Part shown: positions 1-6,883 of the stretch, piece by piece
Layout: each line of letters opens with the position of its first letter
Numbering within the stretch: position 1 is the first letter of the stretch
DNA from: Tannerella sp.
GTDB taxonomy: Bacteria; Bacteroidota; Bacteroidia; Bacteroidales; Tannerellaceae
DNA length: 6,883 bases
Assembly: GCA_031260095.1 (NCBI GenBank)
Contig: JAIRKN010000227.1
Span: forward strand, 1-6,883
Reading direction: 5' to 3'
Made by a program: the position numbers and the translations under genes
Notes under the pieces: generated by a model
Seen by the model: only the letters and a program-made list of their open reading frames with translations
The model's database searches: none
What the model was told of the DNA's origin: nothing

Positions 1-332
1 AAATGTAAAACTCCATGGATTATGACACGATACAATTCATTCTCATACGTTACTGCAAACGTCCCGGCATTCAGACGAACAGTATCCACACTGATAAAAA
101 TATCGCCTGAAATAACATCATTTTCACTGTAATCAAAGGTAATAATATCCGTATAATAATCATGATTAAGATAATCATTGTTTATTTCCAGAATTCTCTC
201 ATCCGAACAAAAAATATAAGTAATCGCCCCTATTCTCTTCTTATATTTTCCAGCCACTTGCTTAATCCAAAGAGAAACTTTTCGCCTCGAAAAAACAGGC
301 ATTTTTATGTCATCGGTATTGTATGTAATCAT
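1..332 (-). CDS. ybeY: YbeY, 16S rRNA maturation endoribonuclease (N-terminal 110 residues, cut by the window edge)
   Basis: I translated this partial frame by hand from the ATG at 330-332; it stays open to base 3, giving 110 residues. An in-frame TGA lies two codons upstream (336-338), so this is the first possible start. The protein reads like Bacteroidota YbeY (UPF0054): YIFCSDERILEINNDYL at 39-55, HDYYTDIITFDY at 57-68, SGDIFIS at 75-81, and HGVLH at 106-110, the start of the metal-binding signature HGxLHLxGYDH. His106 and His110 would be two of the three zinc ligands; the third His and the C-terminal part lie beyond the left edge. In the family, YbeY is a cytoplasmic metal-dependent RNase acting in 16S rRNA 3'-end maturation and ribosome quality control. 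Aligned by eye, the position of E. coli Arg59 is Leu55 here, which I believe is common in this phylum. It lies 73 bases downstream of the SpmAB-like gene and is probably co-transcribed. Not visibly broken, only truncated by the window. Confidence 0.93.
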   Translation of the reverse strand, partial: MITYNTDDIKMPVFSRRKVSLWIKQVAGKYKKRIGAITYIFCSDERILEINNDYLNHDYYTDIITFDYSENDVISGDIFISVDTVRLNAGTFAVTYENELYRVIIHGVLH

Positions 333-378
333 TCGTCAAATATTATAAGTTTTATAGATTCATCAAATTAAATAACTA

Positions 379-390
379 TTGTCCGGACAA
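379..390. repeat. 12-base perfect palindrome between spmAB and ybeY
   Basis: TTGTCCGGACAA is identical to its own reverse complement. It sits in the 73-base gap (333-405) between the stop of the SpmAB-like gene and the start of ybeY. Read leftward it is not followed by a T-run, so it is a poor intrinsic terminator; it could be a dimeric regulator site or chance. About 8 bases further along the leftward strand, bases 364-371 read TTAATTTG, one mismatch from the TAnnTTTG -7 element, so ybeY could also have a weak promoter of its own here. Function is unknown. Confidence 0.4.
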
Positions 391-405
391 AAACAAACAA
401 TATCA

Positions 406-1644
406 CTATGCCACAGGAAAAAATAGATAGGAAACGATAATAGCTGCAATAGCACCGCCCAAATCTGCAATCAATGCACATGGAATGGTATGGCGGGTAT
501 TACGGATCCCAACACTCCCATAATAAACGGCGACCACATACAAAATCGTATCCGTCGACCCTTGAGCAACACAAGACAGGCGACCCACAAAAGAATCAGC
601 CTTATAGGTTTGCATGGCGTCTAACATCATGCCTCTGGCGCCACTCCCACTTAAGGGTTTCATGAAAATTGTAGGCAAAGCTTCAACAAAGGATGTATCA
701 AGCCCGCAAAAAGCTACAAACCAACGAATTCCATCAATCAAAAAATTCATCGCACCAGAAGCCCTGAAAACGCCGATCGCAACAAGAATGGCAATAAGGT
801 ATGGAATTATCTTAACGGCCGTCAAAAAGCCTTCTTTTGCCCCTGAAATGAATGTATCATAAACATTGAGCTTTTTTCGTATGCCTGCAAGTAGAAAACC
901 ACAGATTATTGTAAAAAGAAGTAAATTTGCAATCAAAGACGAATAAAGTGAAACTTTTTCCGCAGGAAGAGAATGGAAGAACCAGATCAGACTTCCAATA
1001 AAAATCATAAGTCCGCCAAAGAAAAAAATCAGGCTGCGCTGAAATAAATTTATTTTTTGAACTATACAAACAGAAATAATAGCAACCAAAGTAGAAAAAA
1101 ATGTAGCAATCAAAATCGGAAGAAATACATCCGATGGGTTGGCCGCGCCAAACTGCGCACGGTACATCATAATCGTAATGGGAATGATTGTCAATCCGGA
1201 TGCGTTTATGTTCAAAAACATGATCATGGCATTCGTCGCCGTATCTTTCTTACCATTAAGTTCCTGAAGTTGCTGCATCGCCTTCAATCCGATAGGAGTA
1301 GCGGCATTGTCAAGTCCCAGCATGTTTGCAGATATATTCATAAATATAGTTCCTGCAGAAGGATGATCTTTCGGTATTCCGGGAAATAGCTTACCGAAAA
1401 CGGGAGAAGCAAAACGCGCAAAAGAGTTTATCAAACCGGATTTTTCCGCAATCTTCATCAAACCAAGCCAAAGCGATAATACGCCCGTAAGGCCGATTGA
1501 TACCTCAAACCCCATTTTAGCAGAATCAAACGTGGATGCAATTATCTGGTTAAATACTTCCGTATCATTTGCAAAAAAGAGTCTGCATAGTGCGACAACG
1601 AAAGCAATCAACATAAAACCTGTCCAAATATAATTTAATACCAT
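406..1644 (-). CDS. Fused SpmA-SpmB membrane protein (nucleoside-recognition/Gate domain family)
   Basis: 412 residues, highly hydrophobic, with about eight to ten likely membrane segments (for example 5-25, 45-65, 172-195, 203-223, 235-255, 277-297 and 388-409). The first half (about 1-205) matches spore maturation protein A, with the motif LGLDNAATPIGLKAM at 109-123. The second half (about 230-412) matches SpmB, with MKPLSGSGARG at 328-338, GSTDT at 362-366 and YYGSVGIRNTR at 374-384. In Bacillus these are two separate proteins of just under 200 residues each, needed for spore core dehydration; here they form one polypeptide. Both halves belong to the Gate/nucleoside-recognition superfamily, whose members resemble transporters, but the substrate is unknown. 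Fused forms occur in non-sporulating Bacteroidota, so the spore name should not be read as a function. The ATG at 1642-1644 is the natural start, followed by a hydrophobic segment; I see no clear Shine-Dalgarno. It follows mutS by 44 bases and is probably in the same transcript. Confident of family, not of role. Confidence 0.9.
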   Translation of the reverse strand: MVLNYIWTGFMLIAFVVALCRLFFANDTEVFNQIIASTFDSAKMGFEVSIGLTGVLSLWLGLMKIAEKSGLINSFARFASPVFGKLFPGIPKDHPSAGTIFMNISANMLGLDNAATPIGLKAMQQLQELNGKKDTATNAMIMFLNINASGLTIIPITIMMYRAQFGAANPSDVFLPILIATFFSTLVAIISVCIVQKINLFQRSLIFFFGGLMIFIGSLIWFFHSLPAEKVSLYSSLIANLLLFTIICGFLLAGIRKKLNVYDTFISGAKEGFLTAVKIIPYLIAILVAIGVFRASGAMNFLIDGIRWFVAFCGLDTSFVEALPTIFMKPLSGSGARGMMLDAMQTYKADSFVGRLSCVAQGSTDTILYVVAVYYGSVGIRNTRHTIPCALIADLGGAIAAIIVSYLFFPVA

Positions 1645-1688
1645 CGTTTTATTTCTGTCATGTAAATTGCAAACCTTAATGATCGCAT

Positions 1689-4301
1689 TTACTTTCCGGT
1701 TACTATTTTCTTTATATCATTCAGTTTATTAAGTGCCTCCATTGGCGTCAGATTATTAACGTCCAGAGTTTTTATTTCGTCGCGAACCTGGCTTAAAACA
1801 GGATCATCCAACTGGAAAAAACTCAATTGATATCCCTCAGCGCCCGAAGCAATTTTTTTAACAGGTTTACTTTTAATGCCCTGCTGACGATTATCCGTTT
1901 CAAGTTGTTTCAGTATTTCATCTGCACGTTTCACAATGCTCTTAGGCATTCCGGCCATTTTTGCCACATGAATCCCAAAACTATGCTCGCTACCTCCCGG
2001 AACAAGTTTGCGCATAAAAATTACTTTATTATCAATCTCTTTCACTGAAACATTATAATTCTTTACCCGCTTGAATGAAGATTCCATCTCATTTAACTCG
2101 TGATAATGAGTAGCAAACAGGGTTTTTGCACGATTATTAGGATGCTCATGAATATACTCAACAATCGCCCAGGCAATTGAGATGCCGTCATAAGTACTTG
2201 TGCCGCGTCCCAGCTCATCAAACAGGACAAGACTGCGTGAAGAAAGGTTATTGATAATCTCGGACGCTTCGGTCATTTCAACCATAAACGTCGATTCGCC
2301 AAGAGAGATATTATCAGATGCGCCTACCCGCGTAAAAATCTTATCAACGTAACCGATACGTACACTGTCAGCCGGCACAAAACTACCTATCTGCGCCATT
2401 AAAGCAATCAACGCCGTCTGTCTTAACAACGCCGACTTACCCGCCATATTAGGGCCGGTAATAATAATAATCTGCTGTTTCTTCTGATCCAGGTAAACAT
2501 CATTCGCAATGTAAGGCGAGTCATGCGGTAATTGCTTTTCGATAACCGGATGCCGGCCGGCCTTAATGTCAATTACTTCCGAATCGTCAACAACAGGACA
2601 GATATAACGATTCATTTTTGCACAACGGGCAAATGAAAGCAAACAATCAATCTGTCCTACCATGTTGGCATTATTTTGTACAGGCAGAATATATTCAGCA
2701 ATATCAAGTATCAACTCATTAAAAAGCCGCGTTTCTAATGAAAGTATTTTCTCCTCCGCACCTAATATTTTCTCTTCATATTCTTTCAATTCCTCTGTAA
2801 TATAACGCTCCGCACTAACAAGAGTCTGCTTACGGATCCATTCCGGCGGAACCTTATCTTTATGTGTGTTGCGCACTTCAATATAATAGCCGAAAACATT
2901 ATTAAAAGCTATCTTAAGACTTGAAATACCTGTCCGTACAATCTCACGCTGTTGTATATTCAATAAATAACCTTTGCCGGAATAAGCCAGTTTCCTTAAT
3001 TTATCCAACTCATCATTCACGCCTTCCGCAATCACTCCTCCCTTATGTATCAACAAAGGAGGATCAGGACAAATTTCTTTCTCTATCCGGTCACGGATGG
3101 TAATACAGGGATCTAAATTCTGTCCGAAACGTTGAAGACATTCATCATCACTTTTTTCGCATATATACTTAATTGGTTCAATTGTACGCAGGGATACTTT
3201 CAACTGTACGATCTCGCGCGGCGTAGCGCGACCTACCGCCACTTTCGAAATGATTCGCTCCATATCGCCTATCTGAGCCAGCAGTGTTTCCAATACTTCC
3301 ACCTCATTAGGATGCTTCAAAAACCAGGTAACGACCTGCTGACGTTCCCGGATCGCTTTTATTTCTTTCAACGGAAAAATAATCCAGCGTTTCAGTAATC
3401 GTCCGCCCATCGGAGAAATTGTTTTGTCGATAATATCCAGCAACGAAACGCCGCCTGTATTCATAGAATCAATCAATTCAAGATTACGTATGGTAAACTT
3501 ATCAAGGCGGACATAACAATCCTCTTCAATTCGCGAAAGTGAGGTTATATGTCCTATATTTGTATGCTGTGTAATATCCAGGTAATGAAGTATCGCTCCC
3601 GCTGCAATAATACCATGTTGTAATTCGTTGACCCCAAATCCCTTTAACGTTTTTATTTCAAACTGCTTAAACAATCGTTCACGGGCAGTATCTTCCGTAA
3701 AAATCCAGTCATCAAGCGAATAGATAAAACAACGGGCATCGAAATTTTCATCAAAGAAAGCGCGACGGTCACGTTCTACCAGTATTTCTTTCGGGACAAA
3801 ATTATTCAATAGCTTATTAATATAATCAGGAACACCTTCCGCCGTCAGGAACTCTCCCGTCGATATATCCAGAAAAGCAACACCACAAACAGATTTTCCG
3901 ATATGCACAGCCGCCAGAAAGTTATTCTCCTTATTATTCAATATATTATCATCAATAGATATCCCCGGAGTTACCAATTCGGTAATACCCCGCTTAACTA
4001 ATTTCTTTGTCGCTTTAGGATCTTCGAGTTGGTCACAGATCGCGACTCTTTTTCCCGCACGCACTAATTTCGGCAAGTATGTATCAAGTGCATGATGAGG
4101 AAATCCGGCCATAGCAATATCAGAGGAACTACCATTGGAACGCTTCGTCTGCACAATACCCAATATACCGGCCCCGGTGACCGCATCATCACCATACATT
4201 TCATAGAAGTCGCCTACCCTAAACAATAATATCGCATCAGGATGTTTGGATTTTATATCAAAATATTGCTTCATCAAAGGCGTTTCCACTGCTTTTGTCA
4301 T
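1689..4301 (-). CDS. mutS: DNA mismatch repair protein MutS
   Basis: 870 residues, close to the usual length (E. coli 853). Full domain order is visible: mismatch-recognition domain I at about 7-120 with the Phe-X-Glu wedge FYE at 32-34; connector domain II about 127-250; core/lever and clamp domains III-IV about 262-570; ABC-type ATPase about 572-805. The ATPase has Walker A G616-PNMA-GKS623, the signature segment STFMVEM at 670-676, Walker B with Asp695-Glu696 followed by LGRGTST, and the switch His732 in ATHYHEL. Near the C-terminus QLSFF at 825-829 fits a beta-clamp-binding motif, followed by the short helical dimerisation tail. MutS scans newly replicated DNA, binds mismatches and small loops, and recruits MutL; bacteria of this phylum generally lack MutH, so MutL is expected to do the nicking. 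All key residues are present, so it should be active. The start ATG at 4299-4301 places the wedge at the family position and lies about 25 bases from a Bacteroides-type -7 element. It is the first gene of a leftward cluster. Confidence 0.98.
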   Translation of the reverse strand: MTKAVETPLMKQYFDIKSKHPDAILLFRVGDFYEMYGDDAVTGAGILGIVQTKRSNGSSSDIAMAGFPHHALDTYLPKLVRAGKRVAICDQLEDPKATKKLVKRGITELVTPGISIDDNILNNKENNFLAAVHIGKSVCGVAFLDISTGEFLTAEGVPDYINKLLNNFVPKEILVERDRRAFFDENFDARCFIYSLDDWIFTEDTARERLFKQFEIKTLKGFGVNELQHGIIAAGAILHYLDITQHTNIGHITSLSRIEEDCYVRLDKFTIRNLELIDSMNTGGVSLLDIIDKTISPMGGRLLKRWIIFPLKEIKAIRERQQVVTWFLKHPNEVEVLETLLAQIGDMERIISKVAVGRATPREIVQLKVSLRTIEPIKYICEKSDDECLQRFGQNLDPCITIRDRIEKEICPDPPLLIHKGGVIAEGVNDELDKLRKLAYSGKGYLLNIQQREIVRTGISSLKIAFNNVFGYYIEVRNTHKDKVPPEWIRKQTLVSAERYITEELKEYEEKILGAEEKILSLETRLFNELILDIAEYILPVQNNANMVGQIDCLLSFARCAKMNRYICPVVDDSEVIDIKAGRHPVIEKQLPHDSPYIANDVYLDQKKQQIIIITGPNMAGKSALLRQTALIALMAQIGSFVPADSVRIGYVDKIFTRVGASDNISLGESTFMVEMTEASEIINNLSSRSLVLFDELGRGTSTYDGISIAWAIVEYIHEHPNNRAKTLFATHYHELNEMESSFKRVKNYNVSVKEIDNKVIFMRKLVPGGSEHSFGIHVAKMAGMPKSIVKRADEILKQLETDNRQQGIKSKPVKKIASGAEGYQLSFFQLDDPVLSQVRDEIKTLDVNNLTPMEALNKLNDIKKIVTGK

Positions 4302-4325
4302 TATCTACCAATTTTTTATTTCAGG

Positions 4326-4357
4326 CAAAGATAAAAAATTATTCGTGCATAGGCAAG
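4326..4357 (-). promoter_or_regulatory. Probable mutS promoter (Bacteroides-type)
   Basis: On the leftward strand bases 4326-4333 read TATCTTTG, an exact match to the Bacteroidota -7 consensus TAnnTTTG. Twenty bases further upstream, 4354-4357 read CTTG, one mismatch from the -33 element TTTG. Transcription would start near 4320, leaving a leader of about 20 bases before the mutS ATG. The leader has no strong Shine-Dalgarno, as is usual in this phylum. Confidence 0.6.
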
Positions 4358-4408
4358 ATAAGTTTTCGACATAACCGGATTTTTATACAGCATACACGCC
4401 CACCACAC

Positions 4409-4456
4409 AAAAAAAAAGGGAGTGCGCCCCATGCGAGGCTGCACTCCCTTTTTTTT
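4409..4456. terminator. Strong symmetrical intrinsic-terminator hairpin in the divergent region
   Basis: AAAAAAAAGGGAGTGC (4410-4425) is perfectly complementary to GCACTCCCTTTTTTTT (4441-4456). The GC-rich core is eight base pairs, flanked by an A-run on one side and a T-run on the other, so the hairpin should stop transcription in either direction. Inside the loop GCC (4426-4428) can pair with GGC (4437-4439), with one bulged base and an 8-base loop. The location is odd: the flanking genes diverge from this region, so neither ends here. It could end an unannotated transcript, insulate the two promoters, or be a relic of a lost gene. Confidence 0.75.
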
Positions 4457-4482
4457 AACGGCAAGTGGTTCGTCGATTCATC

Positions 4483-4593
4483 CGGAATGACGGATGGGTG
4501 CGCCTTCGCAATGACAATCTTGTCATTTCCCCTTGTTTATTTGAAAAATATAGGGTTTCGCAGTGACGGGAGCGGGCGCCGTGTCATTGCGAA
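4483..4593. repeat. Cluster of AATGAC/GTCATT inverted and imperfect direct repeats
   Basis: TTCGCAATGACA (4505-4516) has its exact reverse complement TGTCATTGCGAA at 4582-4593. A second, closer pair, AATGACA (4510-4516) and TGTCATT (4521-4527), forms a 7-base-pair stem with a 4-base loop. The block at 4483-4504 also resembles the block at 4559-4580 as a direct repeat (16 of 22 bases the same, counted by eye), both ending in GCGCC or GGCGCC. AATGAC or its complement recurs at 4486, 4510, 4522 and 4583, with the near-match AGTGAC at 4562. The stretch is more GC-rich than its surroundings and I find no credible gene in it. It resembles a degenerate dispersed intergenic repeat. From 4594 to about 4672 the sequence is AT-rich with nothing recognisable. 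Confidence 0.55.
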
Positions 4594-4672
4594 TAAAAGA
4601 CACTTCTGTAATTTCAAAGAAACGAACAAATTATTTGATTGCGGATTTTATAAACAGTTTTTCCGTTAGTTA

Positions 4673-4705
4673 TTAGGTTATCCGAAAAAAAAATCCATAT
4701 CTTTG
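4673..4705 (+). promoter_or_regulatory. Probable promoter of the fimbrillin-like lipoprotein gene, with A9 in the spacer
   Basis: Bases 4698-4705 read TATCTTTG, an exact fit to the TAnnTTTG -7 element and identical to the mutS -7 element on the other strand. A -33 candidate, TTAG at 4673-4676 (one mismatch from TTTG), lies 21 bases upstream. The spacer contains nine consecutive A at 4685-4693. Transcription would begin near 4712, giving a leader of about 35 bases. The leader is AT-rich and carries TAATTA twice (4717-4722 and 4730-4735), which could form a weak hairpin. Confidence 0.6.
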
Positions 4706-4738
4706 CACATGATTATTAATTATATACTCTAATTAGAC

Positions 4739-4744
4739 AGGGTG
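4739..4744 (+). promoter_or_regulatory. Shine-Dalgarno-like site before the lipoprotein ATG
   Basis: AGGGTG lies 3 bases before the ATG at 4748-4750 (the AGG itself is 6 bases away). An in-frame TAA at 4730-4732 rules out any start further upstream. The in-frame GTG at 4742 would add two residues before the Lys-Lys of the signal peptide, so ATG is preferred. Confidence 0.45.
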
Positions 4745-4747
4745 ATT

Positions 4748-6883
4748 ATGAAAAAAATATTTTTATTTTTATGTTTTTTATATGCTTTCGTTATTGTTCC
4801 AAATAGTTGTATATCAGAACAAGTGAAAGAAAATATCAAAACAACTGAACCCGATCCTGAACCCGATCCTGATCCTGATCCGGAAGAAGCAATAGACCGT
4901 ACTTTCATAGTTAGGGCGACTGCTCCGGTTGCCTCATCTGTAGAAACGTATGCCTATGTAGATATGTCGGGCACGCCTCCCTTTTACAGATGGGAATCTT
5001 CCAATGTAAATATAGGACTTTTTGTAGAGGGAAGTGATGGCGATGGTTTACTGAATAACGAGCAAGTCAGTTTGAATAGTAACGGATTAAAGGAGTCTAC
5101 CAATGTTTCTATGATTCATACATCCCAAACAAATGCCCGGGGATTTGCCTATTATCCCTACCAGACTTCCATATCCGGAACGATCTTGTCGTCTTCTTTA
5201 AGCAGCCGGCAAGATCAGTCTACCCGGGATACTGTTATGGATACATCATTAAGTCCGAATTTATTAATGATCGCCCCTCCTTCCGAATCGTTTGTATTGA
5301 ATGGAGGGAATTGTAATTTGTTCTTCCAAAATATATTTGCCTTAATACAACTCCGTATTATAAAAGATACTCAACTTAATATGTTAGAGAGCGCCAAGTC
5401 TTTAAAATTATATATTGCGGATGAAAATGATTTATTAACTCCTTTAGATTATGCTTTGGCGGGAGATTATAATATTGATCTTTTGAAAGCGCCTGAAACA
5501 ACCGGATATACAGGTCCTCAGTTTCAGGATCACGTAAATGTTATAACCGCCCAGTTCTCAGAAGGATATAATATATCAGATAATCTGAACACGACAACCG
5601 CTTGGATTGTTATTAATCCTGTAGAAATAAAGCAAAATGAGCGTTTAGTCGTTTATATAGAGGGAAGTAAAGGAAGTTTGATTGGCGTTCCTTTTTCGAT
5701 CGGTTCGATTGAGCGAAATAAAATTTATCGATTGATTGTTGAGGCGAATGCTTCAAATACGGTAGTTGCTGATGATATACAAGCCACTTTCTGGAATAAA
5801 CCCGCGAATAGTTTTATGGTTACGAAACGCGGATTATATCAGATTAATGCAAAAACTGCTGCAGGCGAGGTTGTTAAAGGAACAAAAGTAGAGTGGCTGT
5901 GGGCTTCAAAAGAAGATGGCGCAAGACCTTCTCTTGAAGAGGTTGATGAATTTGTTGATACTACAACTCTTATATATAATAAATCGGACGACTATATCAG
6001 GTTTTATGTTGGCGGGCGGAACCCGTTTGCTGAATTCAAGAAAGGAAATGTTATTCTTGCTCTTAAGAATGAGTCGGATGAAATTGTCTGGACGTGGCAC
6101 CTCTGGATTACGGATAAGCCGGATGATATACGATATAATGAAATTTTATGGTTTTTAGACCGTAATATGGGAGCATTATCTGCTGATACAATGTCTTCTG
6201 CCGTCAATACATATGGGTTTGTTTATCAGTGGGGACGTAAAGATCCTTTTATTGGAGGTGATGGTCTGGTGTTTTATGAATCAACAAACGACGTGTTATC
6301 TGTTGCAAATGCACATACTCTTGTGAATTCTTCAGTGAAATGGTCGGCGGCAGACCGAGGGACAGGGCATGTTAGTGTGGCGGAATCTGTAAAATATCCG
6401 ATGAAGTTTATTTATAACAGTAATTCATCCTCTAATGAAGATCCTGCGGACTGGCTTTCCGTAAGCGATACGAAACTGTGGTTTGATGATGAAAAAAAAG
6501 ATGATGGAAAAACAGCTTATGATCCTTGTCCGTATGGATATAGGGTGCCTCGTAAGGCAGATCTGTCTATATTGCATGATGCATCTAATAAGACCAGTCC
6601 TCCTTTTCCTGTTTTTCATAATAGAAATAACAGTAACCGGTATTGGGTATACAGTTATAGTGGCGTCACTACCGCATGGCCCACGGCAGGTATGCGGGAA
6701 GGACGTCATGCTGCTTCCGGAAAGTGGTACGGCGGGCAATTGAAATATTCAGGGACAAATAATAACATGGGATACGGATATTATTGGACAAGCACACCGT
6801 GGGATAAATATGGCCGCTCCGTCGTACCGGGAGCTTCTTATAGCATGACGATGCATGATACTATTTTGTATGAGACTACGTAC
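4748..6883 (+). CDS. Fimbrillin-like (Mfa-like) lipoprotein with C-terminal FISUMP-like domain, cut by the window edge
   Basis: The frame is open from the ATG at 4748 to the last base: 712 codons, no stop, so the C-terminus is missing. A lipoprotein signal peptide is likely: Lys2-Lys3, hydrophobic 4-17, then PNSC with Cys21 as lipidation site (Pro at -3 is atypical). An Asp-Pro repeat linker follows at 34-47. Residues about 52-335 resemble the Mfa_like_1/fimbrillin N-terminal fold: TFIVRAT (52-58), NIGLFVEG (88-95), GFAYYPY (132-138), LLMIAPP (172-178), FFQNIFALIQLRI (192-204) and ERNKIYRL (322-329). A middle beta-rich region (about 345-460) is followed by the motifs WFLDRNMGA (468-476), YQWGRKDPF (493-501), DPCPYGYRVP (592-601) and YYWTSTP (678-684), typical of the FISUMP-like domain at the end of many Bacteroidota surface proteins. 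It is probably exported and anchored to the outer membrane, perhaps as an adhesin or a tip component of a type V-like pilus. No pilus partner genes are visible. The family call is confident; the role is inferred. Confidence 0.87.
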   Translation, partial: MKKIFLFLCFLYAFVIVPNSCISEQVKENIKTTEPDPEPDPDPDPEEAIDRTFIVRATAPVASSVETYAYVDMSGTPPFYRWESSNVNIGLFVEGSDGDGLLNNEQVSLNSNGLKESTNVSMIHTSQTNARGFAYYPYQTSISGTILSSSLSSRQDQSTRDTVMDTSLSPNLLMIAPPSESFVLNGGNCNLFFQNIFALIQLRIIKDTQLNMLESAKSLKLYIADENDLLTPLDYALAGDYNIDLLKAPETTGYTGPQFQDHVNVITAQFSEGYNISDNLNTTTAWIVINPVEIKQNERLVVYIEGSKGSLIGVPFSIGSIERNKIYRLIVEANASNTVVADDIQATFWNKPANSFMVTKRGLYQINAKTAAGEVVKGTKVEWLWASKEDGARPSLEEVDEFVDTTTLIYNKSDDYIRFYVGGRNPFAEFKKGNVILALKNESDEIVWTWHLWITDKPDDIRYNEILWFLDRNMGALSADTMSSAVNTYGFVYQWGRKDPFIGGDGLVFYESTNDVLSVANAHTLVNSSVKWSAADRGTGHVSVAESVKYPMKFIYNSNSSSNEDPADWLSVSDTKLWFDDEKKDDGKTAYDPCPYGYRVPRKADLSILHDASNKTSPPFPVFHNRNNSNRYWVYSYSGVTTAWPTAGMREGRHAASGKWYGGQLKYSGTNNNMGYGYYWTSTPWDKYGRSVVPGASYSMTMHDTILYETTY
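4847..4888 (+). repeat. Short in-frame Asp-Pro/Glu-Pro coding repeat
   Basis: GAACCCGATCCT occurs twice in tandem (4847-4858 and 4859-4870), followed by GATCCT and GATCCG, then two Glu codons. It encodes residues 34-47, alternating acidic residues and Pro. This is an extended, charged linker that probably holds the folded domains away from the lipid anchor. The unit is 6 bases, so slippage would change the linker length without breaking the frame. Confidence 0.75.

Noticed and set aside
162..371. 69-codon rightward open frame
   Set aside because: It lies antisense to the ybeY frame, which has a clear family match; the composition looks like a shadow.
379..390. Palindrome as an intrinsic terminator for the spmAB transcript
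   Set aside because: There is almost no loop unless the stem shrinks to four pairs, and no T-run follows on the leftward strand.
474..1389. Several rightward open frames of 63-110 codons antisense to the SpmAB-like gene
   Set aside because: They lie opposite a long, motif-rich membrane protein gene; no own start signals or recognisable domains.
4295..4669. 124-codon rightward open frame spanning the divergent intergenic region
   Set aside because: It begins inside the start of mutS on the opposite strand, runs through both arms of the terminator hairpin and the repeat cluster, has no recognisable motif and no promoter or ribosome site of its own.
4600..4747. Invertible promoter upstream of the surface lipoprotein gene
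   Set aside because: I looked for inverted repeats flanking the promoter and found only the short TAATTA pair within the leader and nothing resembling recombinase sites on both sides.
4847..4888. Asp-Pro coding repeat as an on/off phase-variation switch
   Set aside because: The repeat unit is 6 bases, so changes in copy number stay in frame and would alter only linker length.
6425..6743. Open frames on both strands (86 and 104 codons) within the lipoprotein gene
   Set aside because: The main rightward frame covers this segment with recognisable FISUMP-like motifs (DPCPYGYRVP); the others are shadows.
1..6883. CRISPR array, tRNA, rRNA or insertion sequence
   Set aside because: No regularly spaced repeats, cloverleaf-like segment, rRNA sequence, transposase-like frame or terminal inverted repeats with target duplications were seen.

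Overview
The window looks like chromosomal DNA from a Bacteroidota (Bacteroidales-type) bacterium. Four observations support this. The YbeY, MutS and SpmAB-like proteins carry phrasing typical of that group. Two Bacteroides-style -7 promoter elements (TATCTTTG, consensus TAnnTTTG) sit before the divergent genes. The start codons have weak or no Shine-Dalgarno sites. The right end holds a fimbrillin-like (Mfa-like) surface lipoprotein with a FISUMP-like C-terminal region. Genus cannot be fixed from the sequence alone.

Layout. The left two thirds is a leftward cluster of housekeeping genes, read from right to left: mutS (4301 to 1689), a fused SpmA-SpmB membrane protein (1644 to 406), and ybeY (332, running off the left edge after 110 codons). 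The gaps are only 44 and 73 bases, so an operon driven from a promoter just upstream of mutS is plausible. The mutS-to-spm gap holds no convincing promoter or terminator. The spm-to-ybeY gap holds a 12-base perfect palindrome.

A 446-base divergent intergenic region (4302-4747) separates this cluster from the rightward gene. In order it holds the mutS promoter, a strong symmetrical terminator-like hairpin, a cluster of AATGAC/GTCATT inverted and imperfect direct repeats, an AT-rich stretch, and the promoter of the lipoprotein gene. A run of nine A lies in the spacer of that second promoter. No gene is convincing in this interval.

The right third (4748 to the right edge) is one open frame of 712 codons with no stop. 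It encodes a probable lipoprotein with a short Asp-Pro repeat linker, an Mfa-like/fimbrillin-type N-terminal half, a middle beta-rich region and a C-terminal FISUMP-like domain. It is functionally unrelated to the leftward cluster and looks like a cell-surface gene beside a core block. mutS (mismatch repair), spmAB (membrane, unknown substrate) and ybeY (rRNA maturation) share no evident pathway; their adjacency probably reflects gene order rather than a joint process. I see no convincing new system. The points most worth a second look are all in the intergenic region and the lipoprotein N-terminus.
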